Origin: Accumulibacter sp.
GTDB taxonomy: Bacteria; Pseudomonadota; Gammaproteobacteria; Burkholderiales; Rhodocyclaceae
DNA: 64,000 nucleotides
Direction: 5' to 3'
Assembly (NCBI RefSeq): GCF_036625195.1
Contig: NZ_JAZKUG010000001.1
Location: forward strand, 3,038,001-3,102,000
A program made the position numbers and the translations under genes. Under the pieces are notes generated by a model. It did no database searches, had not been told where the DNA came from, and was given only the letters and a program-made list of their open reading frames with translations. Shown here one piece after another: positions 1 through 10,837 of the stretch. Each line of letters begins with the position of its first letter. The stretch's first letter is position 1.

Positions 1-1077
1 GCCGAAGTCCGCCTGGAGGCGGTGCGCACGCTCGGCGAGAGCAGTGATCCACGCGTTCGCCAGCTTCTCCTGCCTTTGACGCAGAAGCAGGGTGACAACT
101 GGCTCGAGCCCGACAGCGCCGTGCGCGCCGCTGCCGGCACGTCGATCCGTTCGATCGAGCAGCGTCTGGCCTGGGCCGACAATCTCGGCCGCGCGTTCAC
201 CGGTCTCTCGCTCGGCTCGATCCTGCTGCTCGCGGCGCTCGGCCTGGCGATCACCTACGGCGTCATGGGCGTGATCAACATGGCGCACGGCGAACTGCTG
301 ATGGTCGGCGCCTATTCGGCGTGGGCGATGCAGAGCGTTTTTCGCGCCCACCTGCCCGGCGCGCTCGACTGGTATCTGCTGGCGGCGATCCCGGTCGGTT
401 TCCTCAGCGCGGCGCTGGTCGGCGTGCTGATGGAGCGGATCGTCATTCGCCACCTCTACGGGCGGCCGCTCGAGACGCTGCTCGCCACTTGGGGCATCTC
501 GCTCTTCCTGATGCAGGTGGCGCGCACGCTGTTCGGCGCGCAGAACGTCGAGGTCGCCAATCCGAGCTGGATGGCCGGTGGCGTCGAGCTGTTACCGAAC
601 CTGCTGCTGCCCTGGAACCGGATCATCATCGTCGCGTTCTCGATCGCCGTGCTGGTGGCGATGTGGGCGATCCTCAACCTTTCGCGGCTCGGCATGTTCG
701 TCCGCGCGGTGACGCAGAACCGGCCGATGGCCGGTTGCGTCGGCGTCCCGACCGGTCGCGTCGACACCCTGGCCTTCGGCCTCGGTGCCGGCATCGCCGG
801 CCTCGGTGGCGTCGCGCTGTCGCAGATCGCCAACGTCGGCCCCGACATGGGGACCGGCTACATCGTCGACTCGTTCATGGTCGTCGTCCTCGGTGGCGTC
901 GGCCAGCTCGCCGGTGCCGTCTGGGCGGCGCTCGGCCTCGGGGTGTTCACCAAGTTCCTCGAAGGCTGGACGGGGGCCGTCGTCGCCAAGATCGTCGTCC
1001 TCGTCCTCATCATCGTTTTCATCCAGAAGCGTCCGCAGGGCCTGTTCGCCCTCAAGGGCCGTTTCGTCGAATCCTGA
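1..1077 (+). CDS. urtB: Urea ABC transporter permease UrtB (5' end outside window)
   Basis: Inner-membrane permease of the UrtABCDE urea uptake system (branched-chain amino acid transporter-like family). The reading frame is open from base 1, so the gene is cut by the left edge and 358 codons are visible. UrtB proteins carry a soluble N-terminal region before the membrane part; residues like LGESSDPRVRQLL at the left belong to that region, so the GTG at 22 is not taken as the start. The membrane part has many hydrophobic segments and the family signature GVMGVINMAHGELLMVGAY. It is followed after 17 bases by urtC, with urtD and urtE behind it. The identification is firm because all four downstream components are in order. 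Confidence 0.93.
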   Translation, partial: AEVRLEAVRTLGESSDPRVRQLLLPLTQKQGDNWLEPDSAVRAAAGTSIRSIEQRLAWADNLGRAFTGLSLGSILLLAALGLAITYGVMGVINMAHGELLMVGAYSAWAMQSVFRAHLPGALDWYLLAAIPVGFLSAALVGVLMERIVIRHLYGRPLETLLATWGISLFLMQVARTLFGAQNVEVANPSWMAGGVELLPNLLLPWNRIIIVAFSIAVLVAMWAILNLSRLGMFVRAVTQNRPMAGCVGVPTGRVDTLAFGLGAGIAGLGGVALSQIANVGPDMGTGYIVDSFMVVVLGGVGQLAGAVWAALGLGVFTKFLEGWTGAVVAKIVVLVLIIVFIQKRPQGLFALKGRFVES

Positions 1078-1094
1078 CCGGGGAAGCAAGGATC

Positions 1095-2266
1095 ATGCGC
1101 CCTTCGCCTGCACGCACGCCGTTCATCGTCCGCCTCGGGAGCAGTTTCGACGCCCGCAGCTGGCGGCTGATCGGCCTGTTCGCCGCCTTCGCACTGATCG
1201 CCGTGCCGGTCATGCACCTGGTGCTGCCCGCCGACCACCCGCTGCACCTGTCGACCTGGTTCATCACGCTGGTCGGCAAGATCCTCTGCTACGCGATCGT
1301 TGCCGTCGCCATGGACCTGATCTGGGGCTACGGCGGGATTCTCTCGCTCGGACACGGGCTCTTCTTCGCTCTCGGCGGTTACGGCTTCGGCATGTACCTG
1401 ATGCGACAGATCGGCCGCGACGGCAGCTACCAGTCGGACCTGCCCGACTTCATGGTCTTTCTCGACTGGAAGGAGTTGCCGTGGTTCTGGATCGGCAGCG
1501 ACAGCTTCCTCTGGGCGGTGCTGCTGGTGCTCGTCGTGCCGGCGCTGATCGCCTTCGTCTTCGGCTACTTCGCCTTCCGCTCGCGCATCAAGGGGGTCTA
1601 CTTCTCGATCATCACGCAGGCGCTGACCTATGCCGCGATGCTGCTCTTCTTCCGCAATGAGACCGGCTTCGGTGGCAACAACGGCTTCACCGACTTCAAG
1701 CGCATCCTCGGCTATCCGATCACTGCGCCGGAAACGCGTGTCGTCCTCTTCGCGCTGTCGGCGCTGGCGCTGATCGGCACCCTGTTGCTGGCGCGCTACC
1801 TCGTGCGCTCGAAGTTCGGCCGCGTGCTGACGGCGATCCGCGACGCCGAGTCGCGGGTCATGTTCATCGGCTACAACCCGCTGTGGTACAAGCTCTGCGC
1901 ATGGACGCTGTCGGCGGTCCTCTGCGCCATCGCCGGGGCGCTTTACGTGCCGCAGGTGGGAATCATCAATCCGTCGGAGATGTCGGTCGGCAACTCGATC
2001 GAGATCGCCATCTGGGTTGCGGTCGGTGGCCGTGGAACGCTGATCGGGCCGGTGATCGGCGCCTTCCTGGTCAATCTGGCGAAGAGCTGGTTCACCGTCA
2101 GCTTCCCCGAGTACTGGCTGTTCTTCCTCGGCACCCTGTTCATCGTCGCCACCCTCTACCTGCCGCAGGGTGTGGTCGGCCTCTGGCTGCGGCTGCGCGG
2201 CCGCCGGCGGGGCACGGACAGGGCTGCCGGCGGGCCGGCCGCGGCGGCGGCGAAAGGAGTGGGCGC

Positions 2267-2270
<4 letters not shown>
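1095..2270 (+). CDS. urtC: Urea ABC transporter permease UrtC
   Basis: Second membrane subunit of the urea importer, 391 residues, LivM-like. The ATG at 1095 is chosen because it follows GGGGAAGCAAGG and gives the usual short cytoplasmic N-terminus before the first membrane helix (LIGLFAAFALIAVPVMHLVL). The motif WGYGGILSLGHGLFFALGGY is typical of LivM/UrtC proteins. The C-terminal tail after the last helix is alanine/glycine rich. The stop codon overlaps the urtD start (ATGA at 2267-2270), so translation is probably coupled. Confidence 0.93.
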
Positions 2271-3109
<839 letters not shown>

Positions 3110-3116
3110 CGCGACG

Positions 3117-3809
3117 ATGTTGGAAATCAGCAATCTCAACCAGTACTACGGCGGCAGCCACATCCTGCGCAACCTCAGCTTCAGTGCCGAGGCCGGCAAG
3201 GTGACGGCGATCCTCGGGCGCAACGGCGTCGGCAAGTCGACGCTGCTGAAGTCGCTGATGGGGCTGCTGCCGACGAAGGGCGGCACGATCGAGTTCGCCG
3301 GCCGCGACCTCACACGCGCACCGTCGCACCAGCGCGTGCGGGCGGGAATCGGCTACGTGCCGCAGGGGCGGGAGATCTTCCCTCGCCTGACGGTACAGGA
3401 GAACCTGCTGATGGGGCTGGCGACCTGTCCCGGCGGCACACGCGTTCCCGAGCGCATCTTCGAGATGTTCCCGGTCCTGCGGCAGATGCTGCGCCGGCGC
3501 GGCGGCGACCTCTCGGGCGGCCAGCAGCAGCAGCTGGCGATTGGCCGCGCCCTGGCGATGGGGCCAAAGCTGCTGATCCTCGATGAGCCGACCGAGGGCA
3601 TCCAGCCGTCGATCATCAAGGACATCGAACGCGCGATCCGCTCGCTGGCGGCGAGCGGCGAGATGGCGATCCTGCTCGTCGAGCAGTATTACGACTTCGC
3701 GCGTTCGCTCGCCGACCAGTATCTGGTCATGGAGCGCGGCGAGATCATCCTGCGCGGGCGCGGTGAGGACATGGAGAAGGACGGGGTGCTGGCGGCGCTC
3801 GCCGTCTGA
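3117..3809 (+). CDS. urtE: Urea ABC transporter ATP-binding protein UrtE
   Basis: Second ATPase subunit (LivF-like), 230 residues. Walker A is LGRNGVGKST, the ABC signature is LSGGQQQQLAIGRAL and Walker B is LLILDEPTEGIQPSII; the EGIQPSII variant is characteristic of UrtE compared with LivF. It starts 7 bases after urtD and closes the transporter operon. The 135 bases downstream hold no gene and no clear terminator. Confidence 0.93.
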   Translation: MLEISNLNQYYGGSHILRNLSFSAEAGKVTAILGRNGVGKSTLLKSLMGLLPTKGGTIEFAGRDLTRAPSHQRVRAGIGYVPQGREIFPRLTVQENLLMGLATCPGGTRVPERIFEMFPVLRQMLRRRGGDLSGGQQQQLAIGRALAMGPKLLILDEPTEGIQPSIIKDIERAIRSLAASGEMAILLVEQYYDFARSLADQYLVMERGEIILRGRGEDMEKDGVLAALAV

Positions 3810-3944
3810 CGGCGCCGGCTTCGCGGACAGCCCCCGGTCACTGCGCACACCCCGGGCGATTGCAGCAGCCAGCGGCGCGTCGGCAAGGAGTGGCGGCGAT
3901 TCCCGCTTGCGGCGGGGCGGCGTGACCAACCACCAGGAGGTCCC

Positions 3945-6900
3945 ATGCGCCATCTTCTGCTCAACTTCATCGCCCGCCTCAGCGTTGCGCGCAAGCTGAT
4001 CCTGATCTACGCGCTCGACCTGTCGGCGGTGATCTTCGTCTCGACGATCCTGATCAACGAGAAGTTCATCGCCATCGACTTCGCCCGCAAGGAGATCGTC
4101 GGCAACGAATACATCGGCGCGCTGCGCGCGGCAACGCTCGTTGCCCTGGCGGGCGGCGGGCTGCGTGGCGCGGCGGATGCCGTACTCGAAGCCGAAGCCC
4201 GGCATGGTTCGGCACGCGGCGATCTCGGCAGCGGCGAACTCGCGCAGGCGCTCGCCGACAAGTTGCGCCGTCTGGAGACTGCCGGTGCCCGCACCGCCGC
4301 TGACGAACACGCGGTCGCGTCGGCGGTGCAGGCGCTGATCACGCGCATCGGCAATCAATCGAACCTGATCCTCGATCCCGACCTCGACAGTTACTACACG
4401 ATGTCGCTGGTCGTCCTGCGCTTCCCGGAGCTCTTCGACCTGATCGGCCGCATTCGCGACCAGGCGCAGACTGCCGCCGTTGCGGCTCCCGGCAGACGGG
4501 TGCATGAGCAAAGCGCCTACCTCATCCTCGAAGGCCGTCTCGACGCCGTCGTCAGCGGCATCGAGAGTGATTACGCCGAAGCCATGGCGGCCGGCACGGC
4601 GGAACTCGCCGCAGCGCTGCAGCCAACACGGCGGAGACTGCTGGCAGCGGTGGACGCGTTTCGCGCCAACGCGCGGCAACTCGCCATCGACCAGGACGGC
4701 GGCCGGCACGGCGCCGATCATCATGGCCTGGCGCTCGCCGCCTGGCGGCAGCTCGACGCCGCGTGGGAATCGGCCGGCAGCGCACTCGGCGGCTTGCTGC
4801 AGCAGCGGATCGACGGACTGTTCCAGCGCATGTGGCTGCACCTCGGCACCACTGCCGCCCTGCTGCTGCTGTTGCTCAGCGTCGTCTATTTCGTCGCGCG
4901 CCAGATTGCGCTGCCGCTTCGCCGCCTCGCCGACGTTGCCGATGGCGTGCGCCGTTCGGGCGACTACACGCTGCGTGCGGACTGGCATTCGGCCGACGAG
5001 ATCGGCCGCCTGATCAACGCCTTCAATGGCATGCTCGACCAGCTCGATCGCAGCCGTCGTCTCGAACAGGAACTCGCCGCACAGGCGAGGGCCGCCGAGG
5101 CGCAGCGCCAACTGCTCGATGCCGTGCCGATTCCGCTGCTGGTGACGGCCACGCCGCAGCACGAGGTGCTGCACACCAACGCGCAGGCGAACGCCTGGCT
5201 CGACGGCCGCCGCAGCGACCCCTGGGCGAGCGGGCTGCTCGCCGAGGCGCGCGTGCGCTTCTTCCAGATGCTGGCCGACAGTGGCGCGGTGGACGAGTTC
5301 GAAGTCCTCTGGCATGGTGCGACGAGGCGGGAATGGGCGCTGATCTCGGCGCGCCGCCTGCGCTATCAGGACCGCGATGCCGTGCTCACCGCCTTCACGC
5401 CGATCGGCCGCATCAAGCAGATGGAGGCGCGTCTGGAACTGTGGGCGAGGGTGTTCGAGGCGTCTTCCGAAAGCATCCTGATCACCGACGCCACGCGCAG
5501 GATCCTGGCCGCCAACCCGGCCTTCAGCCGCAGCACTGGTTATGAGTGCCGCGAGGTGGTCGACGACACGCCCGAATTCCTGCGCTCCGACCGTCATCCG
5601 GATGGTTTCTACGAGGAAGTCTGGCGGGCGGCCAGTGCGCGTGGCCACTGGCAGGGAGAAATGTGGATCCGGCGCCGAACCGGCGAAGCCCTGCCGGTCT
5701 GGGCGGCGCTGAACGCCGTCCGCGACGAGGCCGGCCGGATCAGCCATCACATTGCCACCTGGTTCGACATCAGCGCGCGCAAGGCCGACGAGCAGCGCAT
5801 CAGCCACCTGGCGCAGCACGACGTGCTCACCGATCTGCCCAACCGGGCGCTGTGCGTCGAGCGCTTGCGCGTTGCGCTGCAGCAGGCAGACCGGAACAAG
5901 CGGCGGGTGGCGGTGCTGTTCATCGACCTCGACCGCTTCAAGAACATCAACGATTCACTCGGCCACCATATCGGCGACGCTGTCCTGCGCTCGGTGTCCA
6001 GCCAGCTGCAGCGTGGCGTCCGCAGCGGCGACACGGTGAGTCGCATGGGTGGTGACGAGTTCGTCGTCGTCCTCAACGGCGTCACCGACATCGAGGAGAT
6101 CCGGCAGATCGTCGAGTGTCGGCTGATCCGCCTGATCCGCCAGCCACACAACGTCGGCGGCGCCGAGCTGCATGTCTCGTGCAGCATCGGCATCGCGGTC
6201 TACCCCGAGGATGGCGTCGAAATCGAGACCCTGATGCGCAACGCCGACGCGGCGATGTACCAGGCGAAGCAGCAGGGCCGCAACAATGCGCAGTTCTTCA
6301 CCCTCGAAATGGACCGGCGCGCGCGCGAGCGCATGCAGATCGAGAACGACCTGCGCGTCGCCATCGAGCGCCAGCAATTGCGCGTCTACTACCAGCCACG
6401 AGTCGAATGCCGCAGCGGCCGCTTGCTCGGCGCCGAAGCGCTGGTTCGCTGGCGGCACCCGGAACACGGACTGATCACGCCGGCGCGCTTCATTCCAGTC
6501 GCCGAGGACAGCGGGCTGATCATTCCGATCGGCGCCTGGGTGCTCGCCGAAGCGTGTCGGCAGCAGGCGCTCTGGCGCGCGACCGGCGAAGATCTGGCGA
6601 TCTCGGTCAACCTCTCGGCTGCCCAGTTGCATGACCCCGAGCTGCTGGCGACGCTGCAACGGGCGATCGCCGAGCATGGCGTCAACCCGGCGATGATCGA
6701 ACTCGAACTGACCGAGTCGCTGTTGATGGAAGATGTCACGCTGACCATCGACCTCCTGCAGGCGATCAAGGCGCTGGGCATCTCGCTCTCGGTCGACGAC
6801 TTCGGCACTGGCTACTCGAGCCTCAACTACCTGCACCGCTTCCCGATCGACAAGCTGAAGATCGATCAGTCCTTCGTCCGCAACATGCTCGACGACCCCA

Positions 6901-7109
6901 ACGACCTGGCGATCACCAAGGCGGTGATCGGCCTCGGCCACACCCTGGGCCTGCGCGTGGTCGCCGAAGGCGTCGAACAGAGCGAGGAAATGCAGGTCCT
7001 CGCCGCCGCCGGCTGCGACGAACTGCAGGGCTACCTGTTCGGCAAGCCGATGCCCGCCGACGACTTCGCCCTCTGGCGGCAGTCGCGCGGCGGCGGCAAC
7101 GCGGGCTGA
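3945..7109 (+). CDS. Membrane-bound PAS/GGDEF/EAL cyclic-di-GMP regulator
   Basis: Predicted dual-domain protein that makes or degrades cyclic di-GMP, 1054 residues. In order: a membrane helix at about 15-35, a periplasmic helical region to about 300, a second helix (LLLLLLSVVYFVARQ), HAMP at about 325-375, two PAS-like regions (about 390-500 and 500-620), GGDEF at about 625-785 and EAL at about 800-1045. The cyclase signature GGDEF (near residue 702) is intact, as are the EAL motif (GAEALVRW, near 830), the ELTES block and DDFGTGYSSL, so both activities are possible. AGGAGG precedes the ATG by 4 bases. It lies 135 bp after urtE on the same strand; a link to urea sensing is only suggested by position. 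Confidence 0.9.
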   Translation: MRHLLLNFIARLSVARKLILIYALDLSAVIFVSTILINEKFIAIDFARKEIVGNEYIGALRAATLVALAGGGLRGAADAVLEAEARHGSARGDLGSGELAQALADKLRRLETAGARTAADEHAVASAVQALITRIGNQSNLILDPDLDSYYTMSLVVLRFPELFDLIGRIRDQAQTAAVAAPGRRVHEQSAYLILEGRLDAVVSGIESDYAEAMAAGTAELAAALQPTRRRLLAAVDAFRANARQLAIDQDGGRHGADHHGLALAAWRQLDAAWESAGSALGGLLQQRIDGLFQRMWLHLGTTAALLLLLLSVVYFVARQIALPLRRLADVADGVRRSGDYTLRADWHSADEIGRLINAFNGMLDQLDRSRRLEQELAAQARAAEAQRQLLDAVPIPLLVTATPQHEVLHTNAQANAWLDGRRSDPWASGLLAEARVRFFQMLADSGAVDEFEVLWHGATRREWALISARRLRYQDRDAVLTAFTPIGRIKQMEARLELWARVFEASSESILITDATRRILAANPAFSRSTGYECREVVDDTPEFLRSDRHPDGFYEEVWRAASARGHWQGEMWIRRRTGEALPVWAALNAVRDEAGRISHHIATWFDISARKADEQRISHLAQHDVLTDLPNRALCVERLRVALQQADRNKRRVAVLFIDLDRFKNINDSLGHHIGDAVLRSVSSQLQRGVRSGDTVSRMGGDEFVVVLNGVTDIEEIRQIVECRLIRLIRQPHNVGGAELHVSCSIGIAVYPEDGVEIETLMRNADAAMYQAKQQGRNNAQFFTLEMDRRARERMQIENDLRVAIERQQLRVYYQPRVECRSGRLLGAEALVRWRHPEHGLITPARFIPVAEDSGLIIPIGAWVLAEACRQQALWRATGEDLAISVNLSAAQLHDPELLATLQRAIAEHGVNPAMIELELTESLLMEDVTLTIDLLQAIKALGISLSVDDFGTGYSSLNYLHRFPIDKLKIDQSFVRNMLDDPNDLAITKAVIGLGHTLGLRVVAEGVEQSEEMQVLAAAGCDELQGYLFGKPMPADDFALWRQSRGGGNAG

Positions 7110-7378
7110 TCCCGCGTCGGCGGGCCAGCGCGCGCCGATTCGTTGTATTCTCGGGCGCTGCCCGCTTTTCCCCCGCGGGTTTCGCCGAGTCATGGAGGAG
7201 ACATGCTGCAACGCGCCGGGACACTTGACGACTGCCTGGCGTCCGACCTCAGCGCCAAGCCTGACGGCGATCCGTGACGGCGCCGCGCAGTTCGCCGGCG
7301 ACCTCGCCAGCGAGATGACCCACGCCCTGCCAGCAGACGGCAGCCAGACGCCCACCACCATTCCCAGCCGAGCGACCC
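7110..7378. other. Intergenic stretch with a possible 24-codon reading frame
   Basis: No convincing gene. A strong ribosome site (GGAGGAG) precedes an ATG at 7203 that opens a frame of only 24 codons ending at 7277. A second frame opening at 7192 overlaps the next gene. Either could be a leader peptide, but nothing in their composition supports a protein. Confidence 0.3.
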
Positions 7379-7726
7379 ATGGACCAACCACTTGAAATCA
7401 AATCCCCCTGGACGATGGTCCCGACCGAGTACATCGACAGCTTCCTTGCCGAGATCAGGGACGCCCTGCCGCCCGATCACCCGCTGCAGGAACACGAGCT
7501 CTTCCCCGGCATCAAGTTGGCGCGACGGCCGATCTTCATCGTCGACGACGACACCACCGGTGAGCGCATCCGCATGGACTTCGAGCAGAGGAAGCGCTGG
7601 CGGAAGACGCGCTTCAAGGTACCGGCGATGCAGGTCTTCCAGGACGACGCCGAAGTCGCGGCGATGATCGAGCGCGACCATCTCGCCGAACTCGCCGCCT
7701 GGCGCGCCGCTGCCGGCGACGAATGA
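7379..7726 (+). CDS. Small acidic/basic hypothetical protein
   Basis: Unrecognised soluble protein of 115 residues. It has no signal peptide or membrane segment. The middle is charged (FEQRKRWRKTRFKVPAMQV) and the C-terminus is rich in alanine and acidic residues. Third-position GC matches the surrounding genes, which supports coding. No clear ribosome site precedes the ATG, so the start is tentative. Confidence 0.55.
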   Translation: MDQPLEIKSPWTMVPTEYIDSFLAEIRDALPPDHPLQEHELFPGIKLARRPIFIVDDDTTGERIRMDFEQRKRWRKTRFKVPAMQVFQDDAEVAAMIERDHLAELAAWRAAAGDE

Positions 7727-7838
7727 GCCGCCGCCGCGGCGCTGCCTCACCTCCGGCCGGAACGCCCTTGATGACCCTTTCGCAAGCGTGCGATACTGCC
7801 GGCGTCGCGTTCCCGACCCACCCGTGGAGAGCCCTGCC

Positions 7839-8300
7839 ATGAGCCAGAACCTCGTATCCGTTTCGCTGAGCAACGAAGATCTCGCCGCCCTCGACGCGGC
7901 GCTGAGCACCGTCGAGCAGAAGCTCGCCGGCCTGCTCGAGCTGTCGGTCGAGCAGCGGCGCACTTTGAACAAGATGGGCGACAAGTCCGAAGCCTTCTGC
8001 CGTCAGGCGCTGATCCTGCTCACCGAGAATCGTCAGATTCTGCCACCGGGACTCGATCTCGCCGAGGCCGAGCAGGACCTGCGCAGCCTCGACCAGTTGC
8101 GTCCGCGCTTCGCCCGCCTGCGGCGCCTGGTCGCCAACGCCGACGACACCGAAATGGCGCTCGGCAGCGACATCCTCAACTTCGCGCTCGACGGCTACGC
8201 CGTCGCCAAGGTGATCGGCAAGGGCGCCGCGCTCGAGACGATGAAGGAAGCGATGTCGGCGCGCTACACCCGTCGCCGCGGCGAGCCGCCGAAGCCCTGA
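7839..8300 (+). CDS. Conserved-looking hypothetical helical protein
   Basis: Unrecognised protein of 153 residues, predicted soluble and mostly helical (long amphipathic stretches such as LAALDAALSTVEQKLAGLL). The ATG at 7839 is preferred over an upstream in-frame start because the residues before it are arginine/proline-rich and look non-coding, and GGAGAG lies 8 bases upstream. It is convergent with the antitoxin-like gene at 8302, with one base between the stops. Confidence 0.6.
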   Translation: MSQNLVSVSLSNEDLAALDAALSTVEQKLAGLLELSVEQRRTLNKMGDKSEAFCRQALILLTENRQILPPGLDLAEAEQDLRSLDQLRPRFARLRRLVANADDTEMALGSDILNFALDGYAVAKVIGKGAALETMKEAMSARYTRRRGEPPKP

Positions 8301-8301
8301 T

Positions 8302-8583
8302 TCATCGCCTGGGCTCGATCTCCTTGCGCAGGGCGGCGCGACGGGCGGCGAAGTAGGCGCGCGCGGTCGCGGCGCGAATCCCCGGCCGTGGATCGTCCAT
8401 CGCCTGCTGTACCTGCGCCTTGAACCAGGCATCGTAGGCTTCTGCCTGGCCGTCGGCGGCAGCGATGGTCGTCGCGCTGACGCCATGGCGCTGGCTGAGG
8501 AATTCGATGAAATCCAGCGCCTCCTGGGCGGCAGCCTCTGGAAGTTGCAGACTGCGTTGATAGATCGTTTCGGCCAGCGTCAT
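8302..8583 (-). CDS. Orphan antitoxin-like protein (DUF2281/RelB-ParD type)
   Basis: Protein of 93 residues. The N-terminus (LAETIYQRSLQLPEAAAQEA, then LDFIEFLSQ) matches DUF2281-type proteins, and the C-terminus (YFAARRAALRKE) resembles the flexible toxin-binding tails of type II antitoxins. GGGAGGAAAAGAG precedes the ATG. No toxin gene is adjacent: downstream lies a convergent unknown gene and upstream the divergent hsdM. It could neutralise a toxin encoded elsewhere or be a remnant of a pair. Confidence 0.6.
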   Translation of the reverse strand: MTLAETIYQRSLQLPEAAAQEALDFIEFLSQRHGVSATTIAAADGQAEAYDAWFKAQVQQAMDDPRPGIRAATARAYFAARRAALRKEIEPRR

Positions 8584-8734
8584 CTCTTTTCCTCCCGCTA
8601 TACCGTATGTGCTGGGGTGTGGTCGGCAATCGGCGCGCCGGATTGACGGCACGCAGCGCAACGACACGGAACTCTGGCAACATACCATCTCTCGCGATCT
8701 GGCGAGAAGCCAGGACCGAAAGAACCAGACGAAG

Positions 8735-10837
8735 ATGACTGCCGACCACCTGACGGGCCTTGAAGCGTTCGAGGCCGGACTCTGGAAGATCGCCGACGAC
8801 CTGCGGGCCAACTCCGGGCTCGCCTCGAACGAGTACTTCATGCCCATCATGGGCCTGCTGTTCCTGCGCCAGGCGACGAACCGCTACTACGCGGCGCTCG
8901 CCGCCATCGAGGCCGACCAGAAAGCCGGCAAGATGCCGGACCGCGAGCCGGTCGCTGGCGACTTCACCCGGCGCCGCGCGCTGCTGCTGCCCAGGGCGGC
9001 CCGCTTCGACGAGATTCTCAGGACGCCCAAGAACGAAAGCATCGGCGCCGCCTTGACCAGGGCGATGGAGACGGTCGAGCACGGCTTCCAGCCGCTCGCC
9101 GGACAGCTCCCCAAGGACTACGAGCGCTTCGAGGACGCGCTTCTCGAACGGATGATGCGCACCTTCGACAGCGAAGCCCTGCGCCAGGCGTCGGGCGACG
9201 TCTTCGGCCGCATCTACGAATACTTCCTCGCCGAGTTCGCCAAGCAAGGCGCGCACGACAACGGCGAGTTCTTCACCCCGCCGTCGATCGTCCAGACCAT
9301 CGTCAACGTCATCGAGCCCAACCACGGCATCATCCTCGACCCGGCCTGCGGCTCGGGCGGGATGTTCGTCCAGTCCAGCCACTTCATCGAGGACGCCGGG
9401 CAGGACACGATGAAGCGCGTGACCTTCTACGGCCACGAAAAGAACGAGACGACCGCCAGGCTGGCGCAGATCAACCTCGCCGTCCATGGCCTCGAGGGCA
9501 AGATCCGGGCCGGCAACGAAGCCATCACCTACTACAAGGATCCGCACGAACTGGTCGGCCAGTGCGACTTCGTGATGGCAAACCCGCCGTTCAACGTGGA
9601 CGAGGTGGACGCCGAGAAAGTGAAAGGCGACAGGCGTCTTCCCTTCGGCCTGCCCGGTGTCAACAAGGCGAAGAAGGTCTCGAATGCCAACTACCTGTGG
9701 CTGTCCTATTTCTACAGCTACCTGAACGAGAACGGGCGCGCCGGCGTCGTCATGTCCTCGCAGGCCTCGAGCGCCGGGCGCGACGAGGCGACGGTGCGGC
9801 AGAAGATGGTCGAGACCGGCGCCGTCGATGTGATGATCGACATCCGCGGCAACTTCTTCTACACGCGAACCGTTCCCTGCCAGCTCTGGTTCTTCGATCG
9901 CGCCAAGGAGCGCGACGCGCAGCGCCGCGATCAGGTGCTGATGCTCGACGCGCGCCAGATCCACCGCAAGGTTTCGCGTGCCATCTGCGACTTCTCGCCG
10001 GAGCAGCAGAAGAACATCGCCGCCATCGTCTGGCTCTACCGCGGCCAGCGCGAGCGCTTTCTCGGGCTGGTCGCGGCCTACCTCGAGCAGGCGCTGGCGG
10101 ACGGTGCGGCAGCCGAAGCTCCGCTCGCCGCCTGCATGCAGGCACTCGACCGGCTGCTCGTCCTCGCCAGGCCCTTTGCGACGGCGCAGCGCGATCCCGA
10201 CCCGCTCGCCGAGACGTGGGGCGAGCTGCTCGCTCTCCGCGGCACCTTGGCGGATGACAGCAAGGCCGTCAACGATCAGCTCGCGGCCCGCGCCAGCGAC
10301 TGGTCGGGCGCTGCTCGCGACAACGCCGGGCTGACCGGCATGCGCCGAGCGCTGCACCCCGTGGCGGAGCAGTGCCGCGACCTGAGCAAACAGATCGACC
10401 TCGCGGCGAAGCTGGCGGGCCGCGTCGTCGACATCGCGCTCAAGGACCTGGCGGCGCGCGACGCGGACGACTGGCCTGGAACGGAGATCAGCCGTGCGCG
10501 CAAGGCGCTGGAGCTTGCGCGGGCGGATGCCGTCGAGGCCCTGCGCAAACCGCGCCACTTCGTCAAACAGGCCGACTGGCTGCAGGAGCGCTTCCCCGAC
10601 GCCACGCTGCGCGACGTCGAGGGGCTCGTCAGGCGGGTCAGCCGCGATGAGATCAGCGCGCACGACTGGAGCCTCACGCCCGGTCGCTATGTCGGCGTTG
10701 CGCCGGAAGATGTCGATGAAAACTTTGATTTCGAGGAGGCGCTGCGCGCCATCCACATCGACTTGAGGGGGTTGAACGACGAGGCCGTTGAGCTGGCGGC
10801 ACGCATCGCCAAGAACTTCGAGGGCTTGGGTGTATGA
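8735..10837 (+). CDS. hsdM: Type I restriction-modification DNA methyltransferase HsdM
   Basis: N6-adenine methyltransferase subunit of a type I restriction-modification complex, 700 residues, S-adenosylmethionine dependent. The N-terminal HsdM helical domain is visible (SNEYFMPIMGLLFLRQA), followed by motif I DPACGSGGMF near residue 202 and catalytic motif IV NPPF near residue 282. It is longer than the classic family of about 520 residues, with a C-terminal helical extension that may contact HsdS or HsdR. The ATG at 8735 is chosen because the family begins right before the GLEAFEAGLWKIADDLR block. The stop overlaps the hsdS start (ATGA). Confidence 0.93.
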   Translation: MTADHLTGLEAFEAGLWKIADDLRANSGLASNEYFMPIMGLLFLRQATNRYYAALAAIEADQKAGKMPDREPVAGDFTRRRALLLPRAARFDEILRTPKNESIGAALTRAMETVEHGFQPLAGQLPKDYERFEDALLERMMRTFDSEALRQASGDVFGRIYEYFLAEFAKQGAHDNGEFFTPPSIVQTIVNVIEPNHGIILDPACGSGGMFVQSSHFIEDAGQDTMKRVTFYGHEKNETTARLAQINLAVHGLEGKIRAGNEAITYYKDPHELVGQCDFVMANPPFNVDEVDAEKVKGDRRLPFGLPGVNKAKKVSNANYLWLSYFYSYLNENGRAGVVMSSQASSAGRDEATVRQKMVETGAVDVMIDIRGNFFYTRTVPCQLWFFDRAKERDAQRRDQVLMLDARQIHRKVSRAICDFSPEQQKNIAAIVWLYRGQRERFLGLVAAYLEQALADGAAAEAPLAACMQALDRLLVLARPFATAQRDPDPLAETWGELLALRGTLADDSKAVNDQLAARASDWSGAARDNAGLTGMRRALHPVAEQCRDLSKQIDLAAKLAGRVVDIALKDLAARDADDWPGTEISRARKALELARADAVEALRKPRHFVKQADWLQERFPDATLRDVEGLVRRVSRDEISAHDWSLTPGRYVGVAPEDVDENFDFEEALRAIHIDLRGLNDEAVELAARIAKNFEGLGV

